A model generated the notes under the pieces. The model saw only the letters and a list, made by a program, of their open reading frames with translations, searched no databases and was not told where the DNA came from. From positions 62,001-126,000 of the forward strand of contig NZ_JAFCLZ010000021.1 of assembly GCF_018130165.1 (NCBI RefSeq): a stretch of DNA of 64,000 nucleotides. Direction: 5' to 3'. Below, one piece after another: positions 16,402 through 25,336 of the stretch (the first letter of the stretch is position 1; each line of letters begins with the position of its first letter). Source of the stretch: Bradyrhizobium sp. JYMT SZCCT0180. Its GTDB lineage: Bacteria > Pseudomonadota > Alphaproteobacteria > Rhizobiales > Xanthobacteraceae. The position numbers and the translations under genes are program-made.

Positions 16402-17685
16402 GTGACGAAACATATCACCGACCGCGCAAGGATGGCCCGTCACTGGCTGATCCTTGCAGACGATCTCACCGGAGCCGCCGACTGCGCCATTGCCTTCGGC
16501 AGGATAGGGCGTGAGGCGGTCGTGACGTGGGGTGACGCCACAAAGCCGTCGCATCGCCAGGCGGCTGTTTGGGCCCATGACGTCGCAAGTCGCGGCCTTT
16601 CGCCCGAGGCCGCGGCGGCGCGCCATCTCGGCGTGCTGGCACGCTTGCCCATGTCCGAACGTGCGCTGTTCAAGAAGATCGATTCAACGTTGCGGGGACA
16701 GCCCGCGGCGGAACTGGCCGCGACGCTTGCCCATCTGAAGTCAGGAGCCGAGCGGATATTTGGCGTGCTGGCACCAGCCTTTCCGGCGACCGGCCGCACC
16801 ACCGTCGACGGCCGAGTCCTCGTTCACGGCGCGGCGCTGGAAGAAACCGAGCTATGGCGGCGCGATCACACCTATCCGAATGCCGATCTCGACGACGTTC
16901 TCGCTGCCGCCGGAATTTGCGGCGAGAAGGTCGCGCTTGCTGCTGTGCGTGGGGGCGATCTGCGAGCCAGGTTCGCAACGATGGCGGATCGGTCGGCCAC
17001 AATGGTCGCCATCTGTGACGCCGAGACCGAGAATGATCTGGCCCTGATCGCGGAGGCGGGGCTGCATGCATCGCCTGCGAGCGTCTTCATCGGCAGCGCT
17101 GGTCTTGCGCATGCGCTGGCGAATCTGGAGGGGCGTGGCGGCAGCGAAGCGCTGCGTATTCCCGCCAGCAAGTTCGGAACGCTCACCGTCGTCGGTTCGC
17201 TCGCCGGTGCCTCCCGTGTCGCGGCACGCCGCTTGAGAGAGACGGGAACGGCCGCCTATTTTCCGGTCGAACCGAAAGCCCTGGCTGGAAATGATCTCGA
17301 TCGCGGGGACCTTGCTTCCGGAGTGATGGCGCGTCTCGCTAATGGTGGCGATGCTCTCGTCGAGATATCGCTGAACGATTCTCCAAACATGTCGGCAGGG
17401 CCGCTTCTGGCGCACAATCTCGCGACAGCGCTGCAAGTCGCCGCGCCCGTGATCGGTGCGATTGCGGCAACGGGCGGCGAAACCGCGGCAGCGCTCTTGT
17501 CGGGCCTTGGCGTCAACGCTATCCGTCTTGCCGACGAGATCGAACCCGGCGTGTCGCTCGGCCTCACGCTGGGCGCGCTGTCCGTTCCTGTCGTCACCAA
17601 GGCGGGCGCATTCGGCGACGCGGATAGTCTTGTACGCATCAACGCGCGCCTTCACGCCGTTCGAACCAGAGGAAATTTTGCATGA
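16402..17685 (+). CDS. Four-carbon acid sugar kinase (DUF1537/OtnK-DtnK family)
   Basis: A 427-residue kinase of the DUF1537 family, which phosphorylates four-carbon aldonic acids such as D-erythronate or D-threonate at O4. Visible features are the N-terminal LILADDLTGAADCA, FKKIDSTLRGQPAAEL, PAFPATGRTTVDG, and the C-terminal nucleotide domain with IAATGGETAAALLSGLGV and LTLGALSVPVVTKAGAFGD. The start is GTG at 16402 behind AGGGTCTGG; ATG at 16432 is an alternative. It overlaps pdxA2 by 4 bp (ATGA), the usual partner in this pathway. Confidence 0.88.
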   Translation: MTKHITDRARMARHWLILADDLTGAADCAIAFGRIGREAVVTWGDATKPSHRQAAVWAHDVASRGLSPEAAAARHLGVLARLPMSERALFKKIDSTLRGQPAAELAATLAHLKSGAERIFGVLAPAFPATGRTTVDGRVLVHGAALEETELWRRDHTYPNADLDDVLAAAGICGEKVALAAVRGGDLRARFATMADRSATMVAICDAETENDLALIAEAGLHASPASVFIGSAGLAHALANLEGRGGSEALRIPASKFGTLTVVGSLAGASRVAARRLRETGTAAYFPVEPKALAGNDLDRGDLASGVMARLANGGDALVEISLNDSPNMSAGPLLAHNLATALQVAAPVIGAIAATGGETAAALLSGLGVNAIRLADEIEPGVSLGLTLGALSVPVVTKAGAFGDADSLVRINARLHAVRTRGNFA

Positions 17686-18692
17686 GCCGCCCGACGATTG
17701 CGATCACGATGGGCGATCCCGCCGGCATCGGCCCCGAAGTGATCATGAAGGCGCTGGCGCAGGAAGCGGCGCGGGCAATCTGCAATCCGCTCGTGATCGG
17801 CGACGCCAACCGGCTGCGCAAGGCAGGCCGGCTGGTCGGCGCGTCGGTTGCGGTCGATGCACTCGGCGATGCCAAACAGGCGGATTTTGCCGCAAGCGCC
17901 GTGCAATGCCTGGACCTGAAACTGGTGCCGGACGATTTGCCGTTCGGCCAGGTGTCGGCAGCAGCAGGCGAGGTCGCCTATCGCTGCATCGAAAAGGCCG
18001 TCGAGGTGGTGCAGGCAGGCGGCGCGCAGGCGATCTGCACTGCGCCGCTGTCGAAGGAAGCTCTTCACGCAGCCGGCCACAAATTTCCGGGCCACACCGA
18101 ATTGCTGGCGCATCTCACCGGAACACCCGAAGTCTCGATGATGCTGGTGTCATCGAAGCTCCGCGTCATCCACGTCACCACGCATATCGGCCTTCTCGAT
18201 GCGATCGAGAAGATCGAGCCCGGCCTCGTCGAACGCGTGATCTCGCGCGGACACGGCGTACTGGTACGCGCCGGCATCGCCAATCCAAGAATTGGTGTTT
18301 GTGCGATCAATCCCCATGCCGGCGAAAACGGGTTGTTCGGCCGTGGCGAGGAAGCGGCGAAGATCGCGCCCGCGATTGACGCCTGCCAGCGCCGTGGCTG
18401 GGATGTACGCGGCCCGCTGCCGGCGGACACGCTGTTCTTCCTGGCTGGCCGCGGCGATTACGACATGGTGGTTGCGATGTACCACGATCAGGGTCACGGC
18501 CCCATCAAGGTCCTCGGGCTGGAAGCGGGTGTTAACATCACCGTCGGCCTGCCCGTGATCCGGACCTCCGTCGATCACGGCACGGCTTTCGATATTGCGG
18601 GCAAGGGTATCGCGGATGAGCGCAGCCTGATCGAGGCGCTGCGGCAGGCGGCCGATCTGGCGCCGGACGCGGATCTCCGCGATTGTGTGTGA
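17682..18692 (+). CDS. pdxA2: 4-phospho-D-threonate/erythronate dehydrogenase (PdxA2)
   Basis: A 336-residue PdxA-family metal- and NAD-dependent dehydrogenase (ITMGDPAGIGPEV, TAPLSKEALHAAGHKFPGHTE, INPHAGENGLFG, PADTLFF, VAMYHDQGHGPIK, RTSVDHGTAFDIAGKG). Next to a DUF1537 kinase, PdxA2 proteins oxidise and decarboxylate 4-phospho-D-threonate or -erythronate to dihydroxyacetone phosphate rather than serving vitamin B6 synthesis. The ATGA overlap with the kinase gene supports joint function. Confidence 0.88.
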   Translation: MSRPTIAITMGDPAGIGPEVIMKALAQEAARAICNPLVIGDANRLRKAGRLVGASVAVDALGDAKQADFAASAVQCLDLKLVPDDLPFGQVSAAAGEVAYRCIEKAVEVVQAGGAQAICTAPLSKEALHAAGHKFPGHTELLAHLTGTPEVSMMLVSSKLRVIHVTTHIGLLDAIEKIEPGLVERVISRGHGVLVRAGIANPRIGVCAINPHAGENGLFGRGEEAAKIAPAIDACQRRGWDVRGPLPADTLFFLAGRGDYDMVVAMYHDQGHGPIKVLGLEAGVNITVGLPVIRTSVDHGTAFDIAGKGIADERSLIEALRQAADLAPDADLRDCV

Positions 18693-18817
18693 TCAAGTAT
18701 GTGTGTTTAAGCCGGCGTTCCCGATCGCGCAGGCAAATTGCGGCGGCCTCCATTGACGTCGCCGCGCGGGAACACATATCCCGCAGCATCGATCTACGTT
18801 ACCGCTCAGGAGCAAGT

Positions 18818-20017
18818 ATGGACGCGCCGCTGAATATCGATCCCGTCACAGCGCAATCCGGCGGCGACGTCGTGCACTGGCTGACCAACGGCACGCGCGA
18901 TGAGCGCTTCATCGACAATATCTTTGCCGAAATGTGCGTCCGGCTTCAGCAAGCGGACATTCCCGTCAAGCGGGCGTCGCTTCATATCCTGATCCACCAT
19001 CCGCAATGGCTCGGCGCCCGGATCATGTGGGAAGACGGGATGCGCGAGGCCGAGATTGCGCGCGTTGACTACGATGTCCAGGAGCGATCCGAATATATCG
19101 GCAGTCCCGCCAACGAAATCCATGACGGTGTCACCGAGGTGCGCGAGAATCTCGAGCGCGATCCCCTGCTGGGCCGCAAGCATGCCGTCTATGACGAGAT
19201 GCGGGCGAAAGGCCTGACCGATTATGTGGCGTGGCCGCTGTATCATACGCTCGGCAAGCGCCACATCGTGACCTTTGCAACCGACCGGCCAGGCGGTTTC
19301 GACGCCGCGCATATCGCCGCCCTGCAGAGATTGCTGCCGGTGCTGGCGCTGGTCAGTGAAATCCGGGTCAAGAACCGGCTGGCGCGTACGCTACTGGAGA
19401 CTTATGTCGGCTCGCATGCCGGCGAGCTCATTCTGGCGGGCGCCACCAGGCGCGGAACCGGAACGACGGTTCGCGCCGCCATCATGATCTGCGACTTGCG
19501 TGATTTCACCCGGATCTCCGACAACTGGCCGCGCGATGACGTCATTGATCTCCTGAACGGCTATTTCGACGCGATGTCGGAGCCGATCGCGCGGCATGGC
19601 GGCGAAATACTGAAGTTCATCGGCGACGGCCTGCTCGCCATTTTTCCGCTCAGCCAGCCCTCGGCCTGTGCAAATCTGCTGCATGCCGTGACTGAGGCGC
19701 GTCAGGCCATGACGGCGCTGAACGAAAAGAACAGCGAAACCGGCCGTGCGCCGCTGAACTACGGTATCGGCGTCCACGTCGGCGACGTCATGTACGGCAA
19801 TATCGGCTCGCGCAGCCGGCTCGACTTCACGGTCATCGGTCCGGCCGTCAACATGGCGTCGCGCCTCGAAGCCCTCACCAAACAATTGGGGAAACCGGTG
19901 CTGCTGTCCCGCGCGTTCGCCGACTCCGTTGAAGGCGATTTCGATCTCGAACGCGTCGGTGAACATCCGGTGCGCGGCTTCAATGACCCGATCGAGCTGT
20001 TTGCGTATCACGGCTGA
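18818..20017 (+). CDS. Class III adenylate cyclase with N-terminal sensor-like region
   Basis: A 399-residue protein. Residues about 222-395 form a class III cyclase domain: metal Asp226 (MICDLRDF) and Asp270 (KFIGDG), the adenine-selecting pair Lys266 and Asp336, and transition-state Asn345 and Arg349 (VNMASR). All key residues are present, so active cAMP synthesis is expected. The first 200 residues have no signal peptide and read as a cytosolic GAF-like input domain, an inference. ATG at 18818 follows CAGGAG. Confidence 0.88.
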   Translation: MDAPLNIDPVTAQSGGDVVHWLTNGTRDERFIDNIFAEMCVRLQQADIPVKRASLHILIHHPQWLGARIMWEDGMREAEIARVDYDVQERSEYIGSPANEIHDGVTEVRENLERDPLLGRKHAVYDEMRAKGLTDYVAWPLYHTLGKRHIVTFATDRPGGFDAAHIAALQRLLPVLALVSEIRVKNRLARTLLETYVGSHAGELILAGATRRGTGTTVRAAIMICDLRDFTRISDNWPRDDVIDLLNGYFDAMSEPIARHGGEILKFIGDGLLAIFPLSQPSACANLLHAVTEARQAMTALNEKNSETGRAPLNYGIGVHVGDVMYGNIGSRSRLDFTVIGPAVNMASRLEALTKQLGKPVLLSRAFADSVEGDFDLERVGEHPVRGFNDPIELFAYHG

Positions 20018-20067
20018 ATGCCGGACTACGCCCGCGCGTCACCGATCGCTTGACACAAGGCGTCCTT

Positions 20068-20082
20068 GTTCTCATTATGTTC
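20068..20082 (+). promoter_or_regulatory. LexA (SOS) box upstream of dinB
   Basis: GTTC-TCATTAT-GTTC matches exactly the alphaproteobacterial LexA operator GTTC-N7-GTTC. It lies 44 bp before the dinB start codon. A partly overlapping palindrome GTTCTC-TCTGC-GAGAAC (20079-20095) follows. Damage-inducible control of dinB is therefore expected. Confidence 0.85.
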
Positions 20083-20125
20083 TCTCTGCGAGAACATCGT
20101 CAAAACGTCATGGGCGAACGGTCGG

Positions 20126-21373
20126 ATGGCAACGACAGCCACCATCCTCCATGCGGACCTGGATGCTTTCTATGCCTCGGTAGAGCAGCTGCTTGATCCA
20201 TCGCTGCGCGGCAAACCCATTGCCGTCGGTGGCGGGGTTGTGCTTGCCGCGTCCTACGAAGCTAAGGCCTTCGGTGTCCGCGGCGGCATGCCGGGACGGC
20301 AAGCGTGCGAACTCTGTCCGCACCTCATTTTTGTCGGCGGGCATTTCAGCGAATACCAACGGCTGGGCGATGCCGCCATCAAGGTGATCGGCGATTTCAC
20401 GCCCCTCGTCGAGCGGATCTCCATCGACGAGGCCTTTGCCGACGTCGCGGGCTGCACCCATCTGTTCGGACCGCCTGCCGAAATCGCGATGGCTATCCGC
20501 CAACGCGTGCGCGCGGAGCTTGGCCTTCCGATCTCGGTCGGTGTCGCGCGCACCAAGCATCTGGCGAAAATTGCTTCGCAAGTGGCCAAACCCGACGGGC
20601 TCGTCGTTGTCGATCCCGATACGGAGCTCGGATTCCTTCACCACCTGCCGGTCGAGCTGATGTGGGGCGTGGGTCCGGCGACGCGGACACGGCTGGCCGA
20701 AATCGGCGTGCTCACGATCGGGCAACTGGCAGCGACACCGGGATGTTCGCTCAAGCGGGTGCTTGGTTCCGCGGCAGGGACGAAACTTTCGGCGCTGGCG
20801 TGGAATCGTGATCCCCGGGAAATCAAGACTCACCGCCGGGCTCGATCGGCAGGGGCGCAATCGGCGCTTGGCAGGAAGCCTGCCGAAGAGCGGGTTGTTC
20901 GATCCACACTGCTTCACCTTGCTGACCGTATCGGCAGCCGGCTCCGCGCCAAGTCCAGGCCGGGGCGGACGGTGACGGTCCGTGTTCGCTTCGCCAACCT
21001 GAACTCAGTCACGCGCTCGGTCACGCTCGACGCGCCAGTGTCCGCGACCCTGATTCTGGCCGAGGTCGCCGAGGAGCTGGTGCGCGCAGCCCTTGCCGAT
21101 CATCCTCACGAGAAAACAATCTCGCTGCTGGCGATTTCCGTGTCGCATCTTGGAGAGCAACGGGATGTGGAACTCGAACTGCCGCTAGGACTTGGCGATG
21201 AAGCACGCCGCCCCGGTACCAAAAGAGGCATGGCACGTGGGGCGGCCGATCATGCCGTCGATAAAATTCGCGATCGCTTCGGCTGGGATGCGATCGGTTA
21301 CGGATCGGTGGCGCTGGGCGTCTCTTCTTCCGTCCCCGACGCGTTTCGCGAACTCGCCGAAAAGGACCTGTGA
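20126..21373 (+). CDS. dinB: DNA polymerase IV (Y family)
   Basis: A 415-residue translesion polymerase. The catalytic carboxylates lie in HADLDAFYASVEQ and SIDEAFADV. The fingers/palm block is SYEAKAFGVRGGMPGRQA, the thumb HhH region is LMWGVGPATRTRLAEIGVLTIGQLA, and the little-finger domain runs to the C-terminus. No obvious beta-clamp motif can be assigned with certainty. ATG at 20126 is used; the frame continues upstream across the LexA box and is unlikely to be translated from there. Confidence 0.93.
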   Translation: MATTATILHADLDAFYASVEQLLDPSLRGKPIAVGGGVVLAASYEAKAFGVRGGMPGRQACELCPHLIFVGGHFSEYQRLGDAAIKVIGDFTPLVERISIDEAFADVAGCTHLFGPPAEIAMAIRQRVRAELGLPISVGVARTKHLAKIASQVAKPDGLVVVDPDTELGFLHHLPVELMWGVGPATRTRLAEIGVLTIGQLAATPGCSLKRVLGSAAGTKLSALAWNRDPREIKTHRRARSAGAQSALGRKPAEERVVRSTLLHLADRIGSRLRAKSRPGRTVTVRVRFANLNSVTRSVTLDAPVSATLILAEVAEELVRAALADHPHEKTISLLAISVSHLGEQRDVELELPLGLGDEARRPGTKRGMARGAADHAVDKIRDRFGWDAIGYGSVALGVSSSVPDAFRELAEKDL

Positions 21374-21438
21374 ACTTCACCCTCAAGACGAAAGCGTTGC
21401 CGGGAGCAATGCAACGACGGATCGAACTTGCCGCGCGG

Positions 21439-21813
21439 TTAAAGCCCGGTTCGCGCTTTCCAGCTCTTGCCTGATTTCGGATCGTAGCGCCCGCCACCGA
21501 GATGCTCGTGGCCCCAATTCATCATCTGCAGCAGGACGGGCTCCAGGCGCTTTCCTTCGTCGGTCAGCTGATAGGCGTATCGGACAGGATTTTGCTGGTA
21601 GGGCTCGCGTTTCACCAGGCCCCATTCCGCGAGTCGTTTGAGCCGTTCGGACAGGATGTTCGACGGGACGCGTTCAGCACTGTCCTGCAGCGCCTGAAAG
21701 GTCTGCTTTCTGTGCCACATCAGGTCGCGAACGATAAGAAGCGTCCACTTGTCGCCCACGACTTCCAGCGCGCGCGCGATGGAGCATGTCGATCGGAAAT
21801 CATGTTTTGCCAT
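21439..21813 (-). CDS. HxlR-family transcriptional regulator
   Basis: A 124-residue winged-helix protein of the HxlR/DUF24 family (CSIARALEVVGDKWTLLIVRDL, FQALQDSAERVPSNILSERLKRLAEWGLV, YQLTDEGKRLEPVL). Cys10 just before the first helix is the position used by redox- or aldehyde-sensing members such as HypR. It is divergent from the EamA exporter, so control of that gene and of itself from the shared 150-bp region is likely. It converges with dinB. Confidence 0.9.
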   Translation of the reverse strand: MAKHDFRSTCSIARALEVVGDKWTLLIVRDLMWHRKQTFQALQDSAERVPSNILSERLKRLAEWGLVKREPYQQNPVRYAYQLTDEGKRLEPVLLQMMNWGHEHLGGGRYDPKSGKSWKARTGL

Positions 21814-21890
21814 GGCGAACTTGCCCGCGTTTCCGGCACCGGGCCTGCCCGGAACGGTGTCCCTCGATAATCTACCAGACCGACTTGCAT

Positions 21891-21932
21891 TTTTAAAGTG
21901 TCATGGCTAGTGTAACTTTCGATTTTAAAGTG
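21891..21932. promoter_or_regulatory. Direct repeats TTTTAAAGTG, candidate HxlR operator
   Basis: TTTTAAAGTG occurs at 21891-21900 and again at 21923-21932, start-to-start distance 32 bp (about three helical turns). An inverted-looking GTAACTTTC lies between them. The pair lies in the short region between the divergent hxlR-type and eamA-type genes, where an HxlR dimer would be expected to bind. Confidence 0.5.
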
Positions 21933-21963
21933 ACTGGCTGGCGCCGGGCTGATCGAGGTGGTC

Positions 21964-22890
21964 ATGAACAGGATTGTACTCGCCCATGCGGCCGCGGCGG
22001 CAGCGGCCTTGATCGCGGGGGCTGCCGTCGTTGCAACGCGCTCCGTCATTGGAGAGATCGACCCGATCTCGCTGGTCTTCTATCGCTACCTGATCTCGAT
22101 CGCCTGCTTTGCGCCGTTTCTGCTGGCGATGTGGCCGCGCGGCGGCCTTGCGCTATCCGAATGCGCAAAGATCGCCGGGTTCGGGATTCTGTTCTTCGTG
22201 CTTTTTCCCTGGGCCTTCAATGCATCGCTCCAATACGTGCCGGCCGCGCGTGGCGCGGTGGGTCTGGCGACGATACCGATCCAGACCCTGATCGTCGCAG
22301 CTGCCTTTGGACGAGAGAAGCTGACCACCGCGAAGGTGGCAGGCGTCGTGCTGGCGTTTTCCGGCATCGCCGTGGCGTTTGGCACCGCTGCATTCGGGCG
22401 GGGAAATGCCGACTACATGGTCGGAGATGGGCTGATGCTTCTTAGCGTTCTCTGCGCCGCCATCTACTCCGTGTTCAGCCGTGCAACCCTGATGCGCCAC
22501 GGGCCGATTTTCGTGACGGCATTGGCGATGGCATTCGCCGTCGCTGTCTTGTTGCCGGTTGTCGGTCTCCAGCAAGGCAGCGTTGCTCTGCCTGCGCTCA
22601 CTACAAAAGCATGGATCGCGGTGGCGTTCCTTGGAACAGTCGCCGGTGTTCTGCAGTTTTCGCTTTTCATGTGGGCGTTGCGCTGGCTGCCCCCGACGAC
22701 GACCGTGTTGTACCTGACGCTCAATCCAATCACGGCGATGGCGCTGGGCATTGCGATGCTTGGCGAATCGCTGACGGTGGAGCTCGTCGCCGGTATGGCA
22801 CTCGTTCTCGTCGGTATCCTGGTTGGCACCGGTATCGTTTCGGTCAACAGGAATTGGGCCCGGCAGCCGTCGTCGGGTCCGGCCCGCTAG
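21964..22890 (+). CDS. EamA/DMT-family transporter
   Basis: A 308-residue inner-membrane protein with ten hydrophobic segments arranged as two EamA repeats of five helices (first about 7-135, second about 150-290). Conserved EamA features are the FYRYLISIACFAPF segment, the AARGAVGLATIPIQTLIVAAAFGREKL block and the second-repeat LYLTLNPITAMALGIAMLGESLT. It probably exports a metabolite or drug. ATG at 21964 follows GAGGTGG; a GTG two codons upstream is possible. The divergent HxlR gene probably regulates it. Confidence 0.88.
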   Translation: MNRIVLAHAAAAAAALIAGAAVVATRSVIGEIDPISLVFYRYLISIACFAPFLLAMWPRGGLALSECAKIAGFGILFFVLFPWAFNASLQYVPAARGAVGLATIPIQTLIVAAAFGREKLTTAKVAGVVLAFSGIAVAFGTAAFGRGNADYMVGDGLMLLSVLCAAIYSVFSRATLMRHGPIFVTALAMAFAVAVLLPVVGLQQGSVALPALTTKAWIAVAFLGTVAGVLQFSLFMWALRWLPPTTTVLYLTLNPITAMALGIAMLGESLTVELVAGMALVLVGILVGTGIVSVNRNWARQPSSGPAR

Positions 22891-23002
22891 AGCGCGCGAA
22901 GTGGTCGACAGGTCCGCAACGCAAATTCGACAGGGCGAGAAGGGTGGCGGTCCCCGCAATGGCCCAATATAACCCTTGGTTCTACGCCAAGGAGGTGAGC
23001 GG

Positions 23003-25336
23003 TTGCGCGATCGTTATCAAGGTCAGTCCCTGAACCGGCTGGAAGATCATCGCTTCCTCACCGGGCGCGGGACCTACGTCGCCAATGATCATGTGGCTGA
23101 TGTGTTGCACGCCCATGTGGTCCGCTCGCCGCACGCCTTCGCACGAATTACCAGGCTCGATCTGGACGCGGCACGTGCGCTCCCCGGCGTTGTGGCGGTG
23201 CTTTGCGAAGCCGACCTCGCGGCCGACGGGATCGGCGAGTTGCCCTGCGTCACGGTGATCGACGCGGCCGAGCCGATCATCGCGCCGCCGCGACCCGCGC
23301 TGGCCCGTGATTTCGTACGGCATGTCGGTGATCCCGTCGTCCTGATTGTCGCAGAGACGCTGGAAGCGGCAGTGGCGGGCGGCGAAGCGGTCGACATCGC
23401 CTATGAGTCGCAACCTTGCGTCACCGTGGCGACCGCGGCGCTGAGGCCGGATGCCCCGCTGTTATGGAAAGAGGCGCCGGGCAATTCCGCCTTCCTGTTC
23501 CGGAAGGGCGACGCGGCGGCTGTCGCCGCGGCGATGGCAGAGGCCGCTTATGTCGTCGAATGCGACCTGTTCAACAACCGCGTCGCGGCAGCTCCCTTGG
23601 AGACGCGCGCGGCGATCGGCTTTCATGATCGCAAGACGGATCAGTTTCTGCTGTCGGTGACCGGCCAGGCCGTTCACGACACCCGAAAGGTGCTCGCCGG
23701 CACCGTCTTCAAGATTCCGCTCGAACGGCTTCGCGTGGTCGTGCCTGACGTCGGCGGCGGTTTTGGGATGAAGAACTACGTCTATCCCGAATATGTGCTG
23801 GTGCTGTGGGCGGCAAGGAAACTCGGCCGCCCGGTGCGCTGGGTTTGCGAACGATCGGAAGATTTCGTCAGCTCGGCGCATGGCCGCGATTTCTTTTCCC
23901 GCGCGCGGCTCGCACTCGACACCGATGGCCGGTTTCTCGCGCTCGAAGTGAAGGCGGTCGCCAATATGGGCGCGTACCTGTCGACCAGCGGCCCGATCAG
24001 CTCCACTAATGCTGCCGGCAGCGCGATCGGCGGCGTCTATGATATCCCGTCAGTGTTTTACGAGGTGCGCGGCGCCTTCACCAACACGCCGCCGATCGAC
24101 GCCTATCGCGGCGCCGGCAAGCCCGAAGCCAATTATCTGATCGAGCGGCTGGTGAATCTTGCATCGGTCAAAACCGGCATCGATGCGGTCAAGTTGCGCC
24201 GCCGCAACATCGTCAGCAGGTTTCCGCATCGTACCGCGATGGGCATGAAGATCGACGGCGGCCGCTTCAAGGCCAATCTGGACGAGGCGATCGCGCTCGC
24301 CGATCGCGACGGTTTTCGCAAGCGGCGCAAGCAATCTGACAAAGCCGGCCTGCTGCGCGGCCTCGGGATTGCGTGCTTCCTCGAAACCTCCCGCGGTGTG
24401 CCGTTGGAAATGGCGCGGGCCGCGTTCGAAGCCGACGGTACGGTGTCGCTGGCGGTCGGTACGCAGTCCAACGGGCAGGGGCACGAGACCGCCTATCCGC
24501 AGGTCGCGGCCGACCTGCTGGGATTGCCGATCGATGCATTCCGCTTCCAGCAGGGCGACACGGATTTTCTGTCCGGCGGCAACGGCCACGGCGGCGCGCG
24601 TTCGATGCATATGGGCGGCACCGCTTTGGTGATGGCGATTGAAAAGCTGATCGAGAAGGGAAAGCTGATTTCCGCGCATCTGCTGCAGGCGCCGGCCGAC
24701 CAGGTGGTGTTTGCCGATGGCCGCTTTGTCGTGAAATCCACCGAGCGCGCCATCGAGATCGGCAAGGTAGCCGATGCCGCACGGGATGCCGCCAACCTGC
24801 CGGAAGGATTGACGCCGGGGCTCGAGGGAAGCGCGACCAACAGTTCCGAACTCTACAATTTTCCGAACGGCTGCCATGTCGCGGAAGTCGAGATCGATCC
24901 CGACACCGGCGTGGTGCGGCTCGATCGCTACACCATCGTCGATGATTTCGGCCGCCTGATCAATCCGCGCGTGGCGCTCAGCCAGGTGCATGGCGGGGTG
25001 GCGCAAGGCATCGGACAGTCGCTGCTGGAGCACATCGTGTTCGATCCCGAGGGGCAGCTGCTCAGCGGCTCCTTCATGGACTACACGCTGCCGCGCGCGC
25101 AGGATTTGCCGAATTTTGCCGGCGGTCTGAATGAATCGTCGCCGACAAAGTCTAATCCGCTAGGCGTGAAGGGAACCGGGCAGGCCGGCAGCATCGCCGC
25201 GCCGCAAACCATCATGAACGCCGTGCTCGACGCCTTGTCGCCGCTCGGTATCAATGAGCTGGACATGCCGGCGACGCCGTATCTGGTGTGGAGCGCGATA
25301 CAGAAAGCACGAACATCAGGACGGATTTCGAAATGA
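23003..25336 (+). CDS. Molybdopterin-binding large subunit, xanthine dehydrogenase/CoxL family
   Basis: A 777-residue Mo-hydroxylase large subunit. The TTG start at 23003 is supported by a perfect AAGGAGG at 22989-22995. The family blocks are QSLNRLEDHRFLTGRGTYV, DVGGGFGMKNYVYPE, AYRGAGKPEANYLIERL, GTQSNGQGHETAYPQ and DDFGRLINP. In the C-terminal block GVKGTGQAG, Gln727 stands where the catalytic Glu normally sits. No FAD or 2Fe-2S subunit gene is near. It overlaps dgoK by 4 bp, suggesting oxidation of a sugar-derived aldehyde or aldose in the same route; that is inference. Confidence 0.85.
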   Translation: MRDRYQGQSLNRLEDHRFLTGRGTYVANDHVADVLHAHVVRSPHAFARITRLDLDAARALPGVVAVLCEADLAADGIGELPCVTVIDAAEPIIAPPRPALARDFVRHVGDPVVLIVAETLEAAVAGGEAVDIAYESQPCVTVATAALRPDAPLLWKEAPGNSAFLFRKGDAAAVAAAMAEAAYVVECDLFNNRVAAAPLETRAAIGFHDRKTDQFLLSVTGQAVHDTRKVLAGTVFKIPLERLRVVVPDVGGGFGMKNYVYPEYVLVLWAARKLGRPVRWVCERSEDFVSSAHGRDFFSRARLALDTDGRFLALEVKAVANMGAYLSTSGPISSTNAAGSAIGGVYDIPSVFYEVRGAFTNTPPIDAYRGAGKPEANYLIERLVNLASVKTGIDAVKLRRRNIVSRFPHRTAMGMKIDGGRFKANLDEAIALADRDGFRKRRKQSDKAGLLRGLGIACFLETSRGVPLEMARAAFEADGTVSLAVGTQSNGQGHETAYPQVAADLLGLPIDAFRFQQGDTDFLSGGNGHGGARSMHMGGTALVMAIEKLIEKGKLISAHLLQAPADQVVFADGRFVVKSTERAIEIGKVADAARDAANLPEGLTPGLEGSATNSSELYNFPNGCHVAEVEIDPDTGVVRLDRYTIVDDFGRLINPRVALSQVHGGVAQGIGQSLLEHIVFDPEGQLLSGSFMDYTLPRAQDLPNFAGGLNESSPTKSNPLGVKGTGQAGSIAAPQTIMNAVLDALSPLGINELDMPATPYLVWSAIQKARTSGRISK

